The position numbers and the translations under genes are program-made. This document shows, in pieces, positions 40,824 to 51,308 of a stretch of 64,000 nt of DNA. Origin of the DNA: Incumbomyces delicatus (lineage: Eukaryota > Ascomycota > Eurotiomycetes > Chaetothyriales > Trichomeriaceae); contig JACJVS010000009.1 of NCBI GenBank assembly GCA_017655985.1, positions 868,001 to 932,000 on the forward strand, in the 5' to 3' direction. How positions within the stretch are numbered: the stretch's first letter is position 1; each line of letters begins with the position of its first letter. A model generated the notes under the pieces. It had not been told where the DNA came from. It made no database searches and saw only the letters and a list, made by a program, of their open reading frames with translations.

Positions 40824-42548
40824 TCAAGGCCGTTCGGGCGCAGGCCTGTTGGGATTGACAATGAATCTTAATCTCCTTCCACTCTCATGCAGTATTTGGA
40901 ACGCGATTTCCTCGTCTTTGTTGTTTTTTGCCTTTTTGATCCGGGTGCTATCCCTGATTTCTGCCGCTTTCGCCTCTCGCCTTTGCAAGCCATAATCCAG
41001 AGCCTTGATGAAATCAGTTTTTGGATTGAACGCACTTCCTGCATGTTTGCACAGCTGCCTAACCACACCCTCCAGCAACAGACTCATCTTTGCCTGCATT
41101 CCGATCGAGTTAGAATTGGCGGCATATGGCAGATATTCGCCGAGAAGACGTTGCTGAGTCATGGGGCTAAGGTTACCTCGTCTGCTGGCCGCATTCGAGT
41201 TTTCTGATATGCGCTGTAATATGAATTCACACAGCAGAATCTGTGCTTCTGGAATCAGACCTTGTTGTGTCATAGAGGGCAGAATGATTTGCTGGAATGT
41301 TGGCAAAGGCAGCGGTTTGACGAACTCGACGAACAGCGTGTATAACTCTTGCAGATCAGGGAAGACCATATTTTCCTCGGAGGGCGTAAGTTGTGGATGT
41401 GCAGACACAGCTGAGAGAAGCTGAAGGAGCCGAAGCCGGATGCTGATAGACTGCTTAGATCCCATATACTGTTCTACTGCGTTTTCTTCCAGGCCAGACG
41501 CTTCGCTATCATCATTATCCGTAAGCGAAGAGGATGTGCGCAAATGAGATGCTGGACGGCGACGAGCAGATGGCGTTCTTGTGCGTATTCTCTTCGACGG
41601 TCGGATATCAGTAGCGCCATGCGCAAGACAACTGTCTTCGTCGGTAGTGCTCTCAGATTCCTGTAGCCAATCCCCGTATATCTCTTCATCCACATCAACG
41701 ACCACGTCTTGCTTTTTGACCTTATCACCAACACCCTTTGGCTGCTTGAGTTCTTTGCGGAAGACAGGATGGAACTCATTGCTAGAGGACCTACCACCAT
41801 TAGCGAATACAGCTCGAAGGATTTTCCTGCCTCGAGCATAGCCGCGGGAGCCGGAGACGATGTAATGCCAGATGAGCGAGTCATCACAACTTCCGAGCTC
41901 GTCCCTAATCTCCCAGTCTGTCTCTAGTACCTCCAGCATATGCTCGAGCCATGATTTCCAGTAGATCCAACGTGCAGAATATGACCCAGGCAAGCATGAG
42001 CAAAGAAGTGCCCAACCAACGACATCCCAGAAATCTTCCTTGGCCTGGAACAAGTCTTCCGTTCCCACATATTTCGTAGCTAGCTTTTGGGTCTTCCAGT
42101 CTTCGATATCATTTTGTTGTCTCCTTTCCAATTTGTGAAACTGATAGGCTTGGCCAAGATTTGCGTTGATAGGGCCTGTGAGCTTGTTGAGCGCTCGGAG
42201 CAACTGGAATGCTAGGTTTGATTGTGTGCACTTCTCCTGCGCGGTCGCTCTCGTTGTCAAGTCAGGATGGACAGCAAGAGTTGCAATGACCGCGATGTAC
42301 TCGGGGGGCGGAATTAGGACGGGTAGCCTTTCGTTGGTGGCAGAAGCTGAAATGAGGCCCAAAAGAAAGCGTAGGGCTTGTGAGAACAAGTTTTCTTCAA
42401 TGTATATCTGTACATGTTGTTGCAATTCATATGGCAAGATCTTTGAAGGTCGATAACGGGAAGCTGGTTGTTGTGATGCTGTCCTGAAAGTCGCTTGGCT
42501 TGACTGAGCAGATGAAAGTGGTGATGAGGTTGGGAAGGGGTCTGACAT
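40824..42548 (-). CDS. Conserved-looking fungal protein of unknown function, 574 aa
   Basis: A single exon of 574 residues, convergent with the hydantoinase gene (269 bp between stops). I do not recognise the family. It is mostly helical: an N-terminal Ser/Pro/Gln-rich leader (1-38), a helical region (about 40-260) with LPYELQQHVQIYIEENLFSQALRF-type helices cut here for brevity and SLIWHYIVSGSRGYARGRKI, then a disordered charged segment (about 285-365) with KKQDVVVDVDEE, SKRIRTRTPSARRRP and a likely nuclear signal. A second helical region (about 370-540) begins SIRLRLLQLLSAVS. The basic patch RIKKAKNNKDEE is near the end. No catalytic motif, zinc finger or membrane segment is seen. Helical-repeat form and basic patches would fit a nuclear scaffold, but that is a guess. 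Confidence 0.8.
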   Translation of the reverse strand: MSDPFPTSSPLSSAQSSQATFRTASQQPASRYRPSKILPYELQQHVQIYIEENLFSQALRFLLGLISASATNERLPVLIPPPEYIAVIATLAVHPDLTTRATAQEKCTQSNLAFQLLRALNKLTGPINANLGQAYQFHKLERRQQNDIEDWKTQKLATKYVGTEDLFQAKEDFWDVVGWALLCSCLPGSYSARWIYWKSWLEHMLEVLETDWEIRDELGSCDDSLIWHYIVSGSRGYARGRKILRAVFANGGRSSSNEFHPVFRKELKQPKGVGDKVKKQDVVVDVDEEIYGDWLQESESTTDEDSCLAHGATDIRPSKRIRTRTPSARRRPASHLRTSSSLTDNDDSEASGLEENAVEQYMGSKQSISIRLRLLQLLSAVSAHPQLTPSEENMVFPDLQELYTLFVEFVKPLPLPTFQQIILPSMTQQGLIPEAQILLCEFILQRISENSNAASRRGNLSPMTQQRLLGEYLPYAANSNSIGMQAKMSLLLEGVVRQLCKHAGSAFNPKTDFIKALDYGLQRREAKAAEIRDSTRIKKAKNNKDEEIAFQILHESGRRLRFIVNPNRPAPERP

Positions 42549-42993
42549 GACTGACGTTCATTTGCCAACGCTTGGAACTCGAGCAGGTGGAATTACGCTT
42601 GCAAGCCTCTTATGTTTAGTATCTCATTTGCAATAAGGGAGAATCCCATTGAAGGGCAGGCGACTTAGAGCCTGTGCGGATGCCTCGTGATTCGCAGAAC
42701 GCGTCAAGCTGATCCGTCGCGTTCTCAAAGTACCTTAGCACCTTACTTGCCTTACGTGTTTGTTGAAATTCGACAGGCCATAAGGCAAGCCAATTCAGGA
42801 AGGAAAATCGGGAAACATCTGCCTAACCAGCCGTAAGGGGAACACCATAGCCAGCGGCAATTGGCGACCACCTTGAGATGGGAACGCTGTTCTCGACCCA
42901 GTAAACGCCACAAAGTATTGTGAGCCCGGACTAGGCGTTCAAAAATTGTATTTGGGTGATTATCGAACAATTTGAACCAAAAAAAAACATTCT
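42549..42993. other. Intergenic; tRNA-His terminator at its right end
   Basis: The first part is the promoter of the gene at 40824-42548. No gene is seen. A run of nine A at 42979-42987 is the T-run that would end RNA polymerase III transcription of the minus-strand tRNA-His. Confidence 0.6.
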
Positions 42994-43116
42994 TGGCGGT
43001 ACCCGGAGTCGAACCGGGGTCGGAACGGTTTATAAACATACCGCCCACAATCAGTATGATTGGAGGACGTCGGGCGTGAACCACAACGTTACGTGCTACC
43101 CCTACACCATACCACC
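42994..43116 (-). tRNA. tRNA-His(GUG) with an intron of about 50 nt
   Basis: Acceptor strands GGTGGTA and TACCGCC pair with one wobble, with discriminator A. The D-arm is GTGT, AGGGGTA, GCAC. The TPsiC arm is CCCGG, TTCGACT, CCGGG. The anticodon arm begins AACG with loop TTGTGG (anticodon GUG), and its partner strand CGTT appears only after about 50 nt, so an intron sits at the usual place 3' of the anticodon. The intron has its own inverted segments near the splice sites (CCGCCCAC region). A T9 run 6 nt after the discriminator base supports an intact pol III gene. The exact intron ends and the pair at the top of the anticodon stem are uncertain. Confidence 0.8.
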
Positions 43117-43385
43117 TCAGTACCGGTGGAACTCTGTGAGTCCAAGATAGCGCTAAATTTTAGCCTCAAACAATATAGACCAACATTAACTTTTGGCAGA
43201 CAAGATGCTTAGACTGCCAATCCTTGCTGAACTTTACTATTAACCTAACCTAGACTCCAAGAGTGTTGCGGAAAAGGTGATACGCACTTTGGTGCTGACC
43301 TTTCCCCTCCTTTAGCAGCTTTTGCAAATTGTTGTACGTTCCTGTTCTGAAGTCTGGTCTCAAGTACTCAAGGGGAGCGGAATCT

Positions 43386-44330
43386 TCATTTCGATTTTTC
43401 AATACCTCTTTCCGCCGATTTGAGACAAGCTAGGGCAAGCTCGACGGTCCACATTTGAGCTTCATTGTAGACTACATACGCTTCCTTTGGCATCCTCAAC
43501 ACTAATTCCGAAGCATCGAATTGGCTTCCGAGAATCTGAATACCGAATAGTGATAATTGCTCCATCGTATCCAACTGAGCGAAGGTAGCGACTCTTTCAG
43601 CTGCAATCTAGGTACACATAAGTTGAGCTGTAAATAAGGGGTGGACGTCAAAGTACAACGCAGCGCACGTGCTCCTGAAGGCAAACCATGGACTCGGAAG
43701 GAGCATAGCAATGGCTCATGTCTCATCTCGAGCTAGCATGAATACAGAATTTTACAGAACTAGTGCTTTCGTTGATTCATCGGCCGCGGCCGCGGCCTCA
43801 GATGAGAACTGGAAGTTGCTATTTACAGAATCTAGACCTATAGGTAACTATATGGCTTGGTGAATTGACCAGCGCCGTGGAGCATTCCCTTGACCTGCTA
43901 GCTGTCGAAGCATTCGACGTGCTGCCCTTGAAGTCTGACCTGAAGATGATTCCAAATGCAAGCCAGCGTTTCGGGTGTAACCTCAGGCGACGAGGTCCGC
44001 GAGTCTGAGATAACTGGCCCACTAAAATCACTCTAAACCCAAGAATATCGGCCCGACAGTTCCTCATCGAACGCGTCTGTGAATGATCTAATACCAAGGA
44101 CTTCTGAATCGAAAATTTGATGGAAAGTTTTGAAGCGTCGAGTCCACCATGCTCTGGGGTCCTAGTATTCCGAAGACCGCAAGGAAGCGTTGCCATTGCT
44201 CACCAAGACACAGTTCGGCGAATGCGAGTAGATCCTTCTGCATAAATTGGCTTGTAAAATCTCCGCCGACTGATAAAATCCTGAGGGAGTCTGTGGGAGC
44301 TAGGGTGGGCGCATTCTGGGGCTCCTCCAT
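43386..44330 (-). pseudogene. Decayed gene of unknown family with RIP-like stop codons
   Basis: Minus-strand coding-like segments follow one another: MEEPQNAPTLAPTDSLRIL from ATG 44330; a possible 42-nt intron; FTDAFDEELSGRYSWV, stop, SDFSGPVISDSRTSS; ETLACIWNHLQVRLQG, stop, QVKGMLHGAGQFTKPYSYL; FQFSSEAAAAADESTK, stop; NSVFMLARDET, stop; AIAMLLPSPWFAFRS; and, after a likely intron, IAAERVATFAQLDTMEQL to the stop at 43386. The interrupting stops are two TAG, one TAA and one TGA, each explicable by one C-to-T change from CAG, CAA or CGA. Segment balance argues for a true protein ancestor, but I know no family. A single intact gene with several introns is less likely. Confidence 0.45.
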
Positions 44331-44822
44331 TTGGTTTTCAAATTAACCATGCCTTTCATCATGGTCGGGCGAGTTGTCAGCATATGACTATTTTGAAAAC
44401 GTAAGTTGAGCCGTCGTGGGATTTTCAGCATCCCGCTAGTTCATAAGGCTGACAATAAATAGCTGAGCAACTACATTTCATGATCCAGCAGACAGATTTC
44501 CATTCTTGGGCTATACTCTATCTTTTGTCGATAGGACTGTTGGCGGCGCTGACTTCGTGGGGCTTCATCGTTCCGTTCGAACAATGCCATTCGTGCTGGT
44601 CCTGACAGACCGATGCCGCGCAACTGGTTCTTTGTCGCTGCACTACCGATGCCACTCAACGCATCAGGCAATAGCCCATTCGGCCTAAACGGGGGCGCTT
44701 GCAACTGTATCAGGTGAGATTGCGCTGTGATCCGTAGAAGTCATCTCGTACAGATAATGGCCACGAAGGTGTCTCTCACTGCTGATCATAAAGCCGTTCG
44801 GCGTAACAATAGTTACGTTCTT
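44331..44822. other. Intergenic, nothing recognised
   Basis: This holds the 3' region of the lipase-like gene and the upstream side of the decayed gene. No motif or RNA is seen. Confidence 0.4.
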
Positions 44823-46853
44823 CTAACCCAAGCGCTTTGAATGGTCGACATCATCGATTGGTTTTGTCCTCGCTTTGTCTTGATTGCTCATGGTATCCCA
44901 AATGACTTGCTTGATTTCAGATCCGACTTTCTCGATACAGTCCAGAGCCCAGACAACGTCCAGATGCTCGTACTCATCAATAACTTTCGAATGCACCACT
45001 TTGACGAACGGCTCTCTGCCTTGTTCGAACCGTTGCAACAAGCGCCTCCCGTCGACAAGCTCGTCGCTGCCAGCTACCCACAAGGCAAAAGGTGGTGCCC
45101 TGTTGTCGTACCACGCCATCCTGCCTTTCGTACTGTCATGCTCCTTTCCTTGTTCAGCAGCGCTTTTGTTTGCACGTTCACGCTCTTCGCTTTCTTCGCG
45201 AACATGCTCTTCTCGTGTTGACAAGACACATTCGTGCTTGGCAAAGCATTCCCTTCCAAGCCACCATCTCATGGATTCGGAACTGACATAGACAGGAGAG
45301 AATTGGAAGAAACGGTCCCTCAAACCTTTGTCCCACCTTTGATCCGACCAGTCGAATAAGAAGCCAAACACCATGTAGCCCATGAACCCATACAATTTTG
45401 CAGGCAACACGCGGTGCATGGTCATCATCATTGGTATAAATGCGTGGATACCAAAGAAGAATCTGAACATGCTAGGGGAGATTATTTTCATAAATTTAAA
45501 ATACATCTTACCGATCAAAGAACCGGCATAGACTGCAGGGGCTAAAGCGCAGAAGACACTGATTTTCTCGCCAAGCTCGGGGCGTTGCTCTTTGGCCAGA
45601 GCCACGAAGGTCTGAGTGGTGCCTTGAGAGTGTGCAACAAGGCCAAGTTTAGAGAAGCCGGTCTCAGTAAGCACTCTCGAGATAAAAGCAGGCAAATCCA
45701 TCACGCCCATTTGGCGAATGTTCCAGGCCCACATACGCGGGTCTGAATACTGCAGGAGCGTATGCTCAGGCTTGAACCCACAACGGTTGTTCCCGAGCCA
45801 CACATCATAGCCGGCTTTGTGCAAATAAAAAGCCAAGCTCTCGTCATCATTGCAGCAGTATGCCCCAGCTGACTGAAGCAGACCGTGCATGAGCAGAACG
45901 GGGTATCTTTTTCTGTTCCGAGCGGTGGGGCCCGGCTTTTGGCTGTCATTGTTGAACAAGTCCGGGCCTAGATGCATCTTTTCTTCGGACGACGATGGAG
46001 ATTGGTCTGTAGGGTCATAGAGATGCCAGAGCTCGACAAGAAAGCCATCTTCAGTCTGGACCTTGAATACCTCCATCTCTAAGCCAACTCTTCGAGCGTA
46101 ATATCTAGCATTGCAGGGCAATTTGTCCGGCCCGCCTTCGAGCGGCTCCCACCTGATTGATGGTGCAGGACTGGGCGAGCTTGGGCGAATATTAGATGAG
46201 TGCTTCACGCTTTTGTGGCACGCACTCCGCAGCCATTGCCGCTCAACCTCTTTGCGGTCCGCCGCACGTTTTCGCTCTTCCTTATGAAAGGGCCTGCTTT
46301 GATCAGGATCCCGGAAGGTAAGCCAACAGAGTGTATTCCGCACCATCATGGGGATCGACGTGAAGACTGCACCAAGGACAATGACAAGCAGGAATGCAGC
46401 AGATAGAAAGAATGACGTGACACGGAATATCAGACATTGTAGACTTCGAAGGAACGAGGGAGGTCCGTAGAGCGGTAGAGGGGGAAACAAGGGGTGTGCT
46501 CGCAGTGGTGGTAGCGCTAAGTCGAGGCTGTCATCTTGAGCAGACGGATCTTTCTCCCGTTCGCGGAGGTTGAATGACTTGCAGCGCTCTCGTTCTTCGC
46601 TCCTCTGGTCGACCCCATCTGCTCTCGCCTTCAGGGCATTGATCTTGTGCGCTTCTTTCACAGGTAGGGCTGGCAATCGGTTACCGTCTGCGGTCACAAT
46701 AACAGGATCGAGAGGCGTGATGAACTTAGCCTCCACCGCCATGCCGCTCCGTTGTTGCCCGTCCTCGTGGAACTTTTCAAGGGACAATTCTTGGGATAGA
46801 GCAGCATAGCCGACCGCCGCTCGGAAAGCAGGCTTCGTCGGACTTTGGGCCAT
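44823..46853 (-). CDS. AB-hydrolase lipase, steryl ester hydrolase-like (Tgl1/Yeh type)
   Basis: A single exon of 676 residues. A polar N-terminus (1-130) precedes one hydrophobic membrane segment (about 138-172, VTSFFLSAAFLLVIVLGAVF), then a basic linker. The lipase part begins with the alpha/beta-hydrolase-associated lipase region (YYARRVGLEMEVFKVQTEDG) and the oxyanion strand VLLMHGLLQSAGAY. The nucleophile Ser is in LVAHSQGTTQ (Ala in place of the usual first Gly), the acid Asp in VAGSDELVD and the His in EYEHLDVVW. This layout fits yeast Tgl1/Yeh1/Yeh2, which hydrolyse sterol esters at lipid droplets or plasma membrane. A charged insert (EEHVREESEERERANK) lies late in the fold. Substrate is inferred from family only. 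Confidence 0.87.
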   Translation of the reverse strand: MAQSPTKPAFRAAVGYAALSQELSLEKFHEDGQQRSGMAVEAKFITPLDPVIVTADGNRLPALPVKEAHKINALKARADGVDQRSEERERCKSFNLREREKDPSAQDDSLDLALPPLRAHPLFPPLPLYGPPSFLRSLQCLIFRVTSFFLSAAFLLVIVLGAVFTSIPMMVRNTLCWLTFRDPDQSRPFHKEERKRAADRKEVERQWLRSACHKSVKHSSNIRPSSPSPAPSIRWEPLEGGPDKLPCNARYYARRVGLEMEVFKVQTEDGFLVELWHLYDPTDQSPSSSEEKMHLGPDLFNNDSQKPGPTARNRKRYPVLLMHGLLQSAGAYCCNDDESLAFYLHKAGYDVWLGNNRCGFKPEHTLLQYSDPRMWAWNIRQMGVMDLPAFISRVLTETGFSKLGLVAHSQGTTQTFVALAKEQRPELGEKISVFCALAPAVYAGSLIGKMYFKFMKIISPSMFRFFFGIHAFIPMMMTMHRVLPAKLYGFMGYMVFGFLFDWSDQRWDKGLRDRFFQFSPVYVSSESMRWWLGRECFAKHECVLSTREEHVREESEERERANKSAAEQGKEHDSTKGRMAWYDNRAPPFALWVAGSDELVDGRRLLQRFEQGREPFVKVVHSKVIDEYEHLDVVWALDCIEKVGSEIKQVIWDTMSNQDKARTKPIDDVDHSKRLG

Positions 46854-48252
46854 TCTACTAGCGGCATCGACGCTTGCTCAGACACTATCTTCACGAAGCA
46901 ACCTGAACCCTGTGCATAACCTATAGTGTAGATCAGCTCGAGGCCGTCGGGAGTGCAAAGACTGCCGCACGACCGGACATTGCAGAAATGGCCATGTTCA
47001 GGTTTTGATCAATTTTCCCGCATTGTACTTCACCGTGATTCGCCGATAGGTGCACGAACTTTAGCAGGGTACAGATAAGCCGGGCGCAGAGAATCCATAA
47101 TCATTGTAGTGGCGAGAAACAATCCCCTTGGGGCAGCTGGGTATTAAGCAACATGCATTTCGGGAGTTTTGTTTAGATGCGCGGGGCCGCCTCGTCGATG
47201 TTTGTGCAAGCCACGAAAAGTTGGACTTGGAGATTCCCACCTGCCTGCTATTATGTATGACCAGGTAGGTAGCCAAGTGTACGGGCGTACCTGACGAAGT
47301 CTTCACATGCGCGCATGATGATGTTGGCTGTGCCTCACCACCGCGGTGTCGGGTTTCGGGTGTGGCTTAGATTTGTGTGATGCCAAATAAAAACTCCGTT
47401 GCATGGTAAATTACGGAGTACCCATGACGGCCGGCATGTAACTAATCCCCATAGTACAGTAAGGTCTCGTAAGCAGGCACGAAGCATAAAGGCAACGCAA
47501 TGGAACCAGGCAATCCATGACCGGCCTGGTAGTACAGGACGGCCGGACACGCTTTCAAAAGCTGTATGCAACGGGATACAGGTTTGACTCCTACCAAAAG
47601 CTCTTCTGTGCAGATGTGATGTCGGAGTAAGATTTTTGCAACCGCCGTTCTAGCACCCAAGATAGATTCGATCTATGTTGCCTACTAAATATCATGCCTT
47701 GCAACGGCTAGTGTCGTGCAGTATCACGCGAGCAAGAATGCGATCTTCCACATAGGAAATACAACATCATGTGAAGGGCGTGTTGTTACGCTCCACCGGC
47801 AAGGGTGCTGTGTCAAATAACCATGTGTCGTAGCAGAGGAGGAGTGATTTCCAATGGAGGAATAGGTCACCGAAGCGCTGTAAGTTCATCACCGTTAAGT
47901 GCTTGCACGCGTCTACATCTTGTTGTGAGACAGAAGCAAAGACCTCAACTAAGTGCGAGGGCGAAGCCATGGATAACTGACGGATATCTTGCCTCCGTGG
48001 TCAGATGCAAACCGTCCTGTTGGATACAATGGCACAGGGGTCCTCTGTTGCGCAATACTCGATCTACATTGGGACAACATCTTAGAAGCGCCTGACCACA
48101 AATGTTTCTTACCTAAGTTGTGCACCTACGGGCCGCTAGGACAAAGCACAGTGACCGGAACTTTGCATGTGTGCTGACAATTCGTTCCTAAATTTGCAGT
48201 CAACAATGTCATCCACATCAAAACGATATAACGTGAGCAACCCTCCTCGGAC
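46854..48252. other. Intergenic, no supported gene
   Basis: Several short frames overlap here, for example 47989-48177 on the plus strand, but none has a recognisable motif. The DNA adjoins the decayed chitosanase gene and may itself be decayed. Confidence 0.4.
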
Positions 48253-49100
48253 GCGGTTTTTCAAATCGCATCATATTGATCCCCATCATAATCTTCTCAT
48301 CAGTCTTCCTTCCCACAATACTCCTCACTGATAGACTCGGTGCTAGGGAAGTTCCCGATAATGTTCCATCATCCGATGAAGAGTGGCGTCTGCCGGGATC
48401 GTCCTGGGGATGGATCCTTTCACACGCCCGACTCTATTGGAGGTATTGAATCCTGTGACTGCACTATGCAGAAAGAAGCTGACTCTAACCCAATTAGCAT
48501 GGTCCTACTATTAGCAAGGCGTTGCCGGTAAAGCAATTTGCCTGAAGACGAAAATTGCATTCACAAATATGGACATTGACTGATATGGCATCCAGTCCAA
48601 CAATGCGAGAGGTTGTATGTTGGTCGATGACACACACGCACACACCTCATTCGCAGACTTCACCAAAGGTTATGGCATCGAAGGCGTCCGGGATCTGAAG
48701 GCGGCCAACCACCTTTACATGGTCTTCGGCAACGTGGATCAATACAGCCCAGCTTTTCATCCTGAAGAGCACGGCATTGAGCCTCTCAGTGTCATGGACG
48801 TAGTATGTGGGGAGAAGCTTTGTATATGGAATACGGGGGGATGATAATGAGGATAATGGTCAGCTTCCCTTAGTTGGAGAATCAAGCTTTGCACGAGGAA
48901 CCGAATCTTTTGCAGCAATATATGCCAAGACTCTGGGATATAATGGTACGGATATGTTGTACATTGCTTTCATGGTGCTGAGGCAGTGTCTGGGAGGGCA
49001 GCGCACTGGGGTGCTGACAACTACCATGACTTTGAGGCGGGGATTGTGGGTATTGGCGATATGCTGATCAACAGACTGGAGGTCGCTAGAAACAGTTATG
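48253..49100 (+). pseudogene. Fungal chitosanase (GH75) pseudogene
   Basis: Successive frames carry the GH75 chitosanase pattern: a hydrophobic leader then GAREVPDNV (near 48310-48350), GKAICLK and NMDID at 48521-48580, GYGIEGVRDLKAANHLYMVFGN and EEHGIEPLSVMDVVCGEKL to about 48820, VYGIRGDDNEDNGQLPLVGE and GTDMLYIAF to about 48970, and GAEAVSGRAAHWGA to GIGDMLINRLE near 49080. The frame is broken three times: TGA at 48581, where the family motif MDIDCDG is expected; a one-base shift near 48818; and a further shift near 48973. The family is secreted and hydrolyses chitosan; its catalytic Asp lies in the broken motif. An intron may lie at about 48440-48514. The upstream end is uncertain. Confidence 0.75.
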
Positions 49101-51308
49101 GTCGACCCCACCGTCACATTTGTCAAAGCGGTCTTGGGTTAGACGTAACTGCCAACCAATTGTATCCATGTCACTGAAACCAAATCGGAGTTTCGCACGC
49201 CTTTTGATCAAGACGACACTAGCAGGAGCCTGTTCTCAATGGCCGTGTTACTTGCAATACCTGCACAAAAACACCCACACTCCTCCCCGTTGAAGCTTTG
49301 AAGTAAGCTAATCTTCCAACCATTCATGGCAAGTCTCCCACCGTGCCATACCATTACCTGATTGGCGAATATTTGCGCTGAACATCCCCATTTTCAGCCT
49401 CGTAGGACGAAATAGATTGGATTTTAGGTCTGATGCTGTGGGACGGATCGCCGGGAAGACCCATTCAAATAGGGCATCCGTGGAGCAATCGGGAGGGAAC
49501 GGCAACCCACCAGCAATGGAGTCAAGGATACGTCTTTCCGTGGATCGTTGAGGACAGCTTTTTTTGCCTTGGTCGTCGTGGTGGGGAATATGTGTTGTTA
49601 CTCCGTGGAAGTCGGCTTGGTGATCGGCCCAAGCTAAATTCTAGTCGACGTTGGAACAAGGGTCTCAGAGGTGGTGCACAGAGTCACAGGCATGATGAAT
49701 AAGGCCGCTGCTTTTCAAGCGGCCCGTAAATCGGGGTTAACGGATGTATAGTCTGCATCGTTAGAGTATTATGTACCTCCGGGGCTGCTCGGCCCAAGCA
49801 CGAAGTATGTCTCCTGTGTTGCTCCTTACCTTTTGGTACGACGACTTTCTCCGGTAATACCAACCAAATCGTGAAACTTAGGTCTCAGAACGAGGCGAGT
49901 ATGGAAGTTGGTATTGCTAAGAGATGCTATAATGTCGAAATTGAATGGTTAAAGAATAATACCAAGGGCCAGGAACACTCTGATAGCCCGATAACAAGCC
50001 CAACACCCATGCAGGGAAGTGTTGCAAAATGTGCAGCCAAGCGGGTCCGATAAATTTAACAGGTATTTGACTTGTGAGTTCGTTCCTTCGCCCACCCGGA
50101 CTGGTCAGACTGCTGGTCGAGAAGCTTCTGGACGAAGATCATACCACACAATTGTCAAAACCAAAAGCTGCCAGGCCTCTTATTGAACGCTTTGGCTGAC
50201 AAATCAGATTTGAAACTAGGATCGCTATTGCAGATGGGACTCCATTCTGTCGCTGGCTAGCGAGACGACTCGGGACCTTTGGCCGTCTTCCAAAGAAATA
50301 ACTTTTAGCTCGCCACAGACGTACATATCACATCGCGATCGAGCGGTCAAGGATTCCTCAATTGAGTGTGAGCAATCGGCAAATGAAGAGACGACTGCGA
50401 TAACGCAGCCGAGAACTATCGCATATCAGCACATATGCCTACTGCTGCCTGAACTGCGAGTCCGGCGATGTCCACGCCCAGCCCGCTTCTGCCAACAGGA
50501 CGATCCCAACGATTGCCCATCGCCCACCCACTCTTTTCTGTTCAACTTACGCGTTGTGATGGTCACATATTTTCGTGAAGGCAAGCATCTTGGTCGCGAA
50601 AGCTTCCGTCAAGATGTCCAAAGTTGTAGGAACTAGGTAGGACTCCGCAAAACTCACCGATCCTGGCCTCTTGGAAGTCTAGAAATGACATAGGAAGGCA
50701 GGGGCCTGGCTGTAGTTGTACTCGGAAGCTGACTTTGGCATACAAGAGGCGTAATATCATTGCCAGGATTCGAACTTCATGGGCAACAGGTGAAGCTCCC
50801 GAGGTCAACATGTAGAAAGCGGTGGCCAACCTGGTCTGGTGGCTCTTTTGCGGAACCCTTCCACCTCTGCAGTATAGACGACAAGCCTAGTCGTTTAAGA
50901 GTCTGAAATGTACGTGAAAATATGCAAAGACATCATGCCTTTCGGAAGACGAAATATTCAAATGAAGGACGAGGCTACACTAAGGGCTAATGTCCTAGCT
51001 TCCAGCATCAAATGCAGCATTGAGTTTAGCGCTAGTGTTCCTGCGACCTGAACTCAGTTTTATCTTGTCCCTCCAATCTACTCTGCCCTCAGTTTCGCTA
51101 AAACTGCCCTGGTGCCCCATGGCTGCCACTCAGACTTGCAGAGACATGCGGCAATAACAATCAAACCGTTTGTGAACATTCAGACACGAGGAGAGGGGCC
51201 CCGAAAACATGATCAGTGCAACCTCAACCATCGATATCATGCAATTACCCTTGCGACACAATTTCCCTTTGAAACTGTCGTAGCGAGGTCCATTTCCCAC
51301 GTTTTGTA
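49101..51308. other. Intergenic, possible decayed DNA
   Basis: No supported gene lies in these 2.2 kb. Frames at 49433-49702, 49871-50053 and 50563-50829 show no motif. Sequence next to the chitosanase relic may have decayed with it. Confidence 0.4.

Noticed and set aside
50757..50790. Possible tRNA TPsiC arm (GATTCGAAC)
   Set aside because: No T-stem pairing and no acceptor or D-arm nearby.
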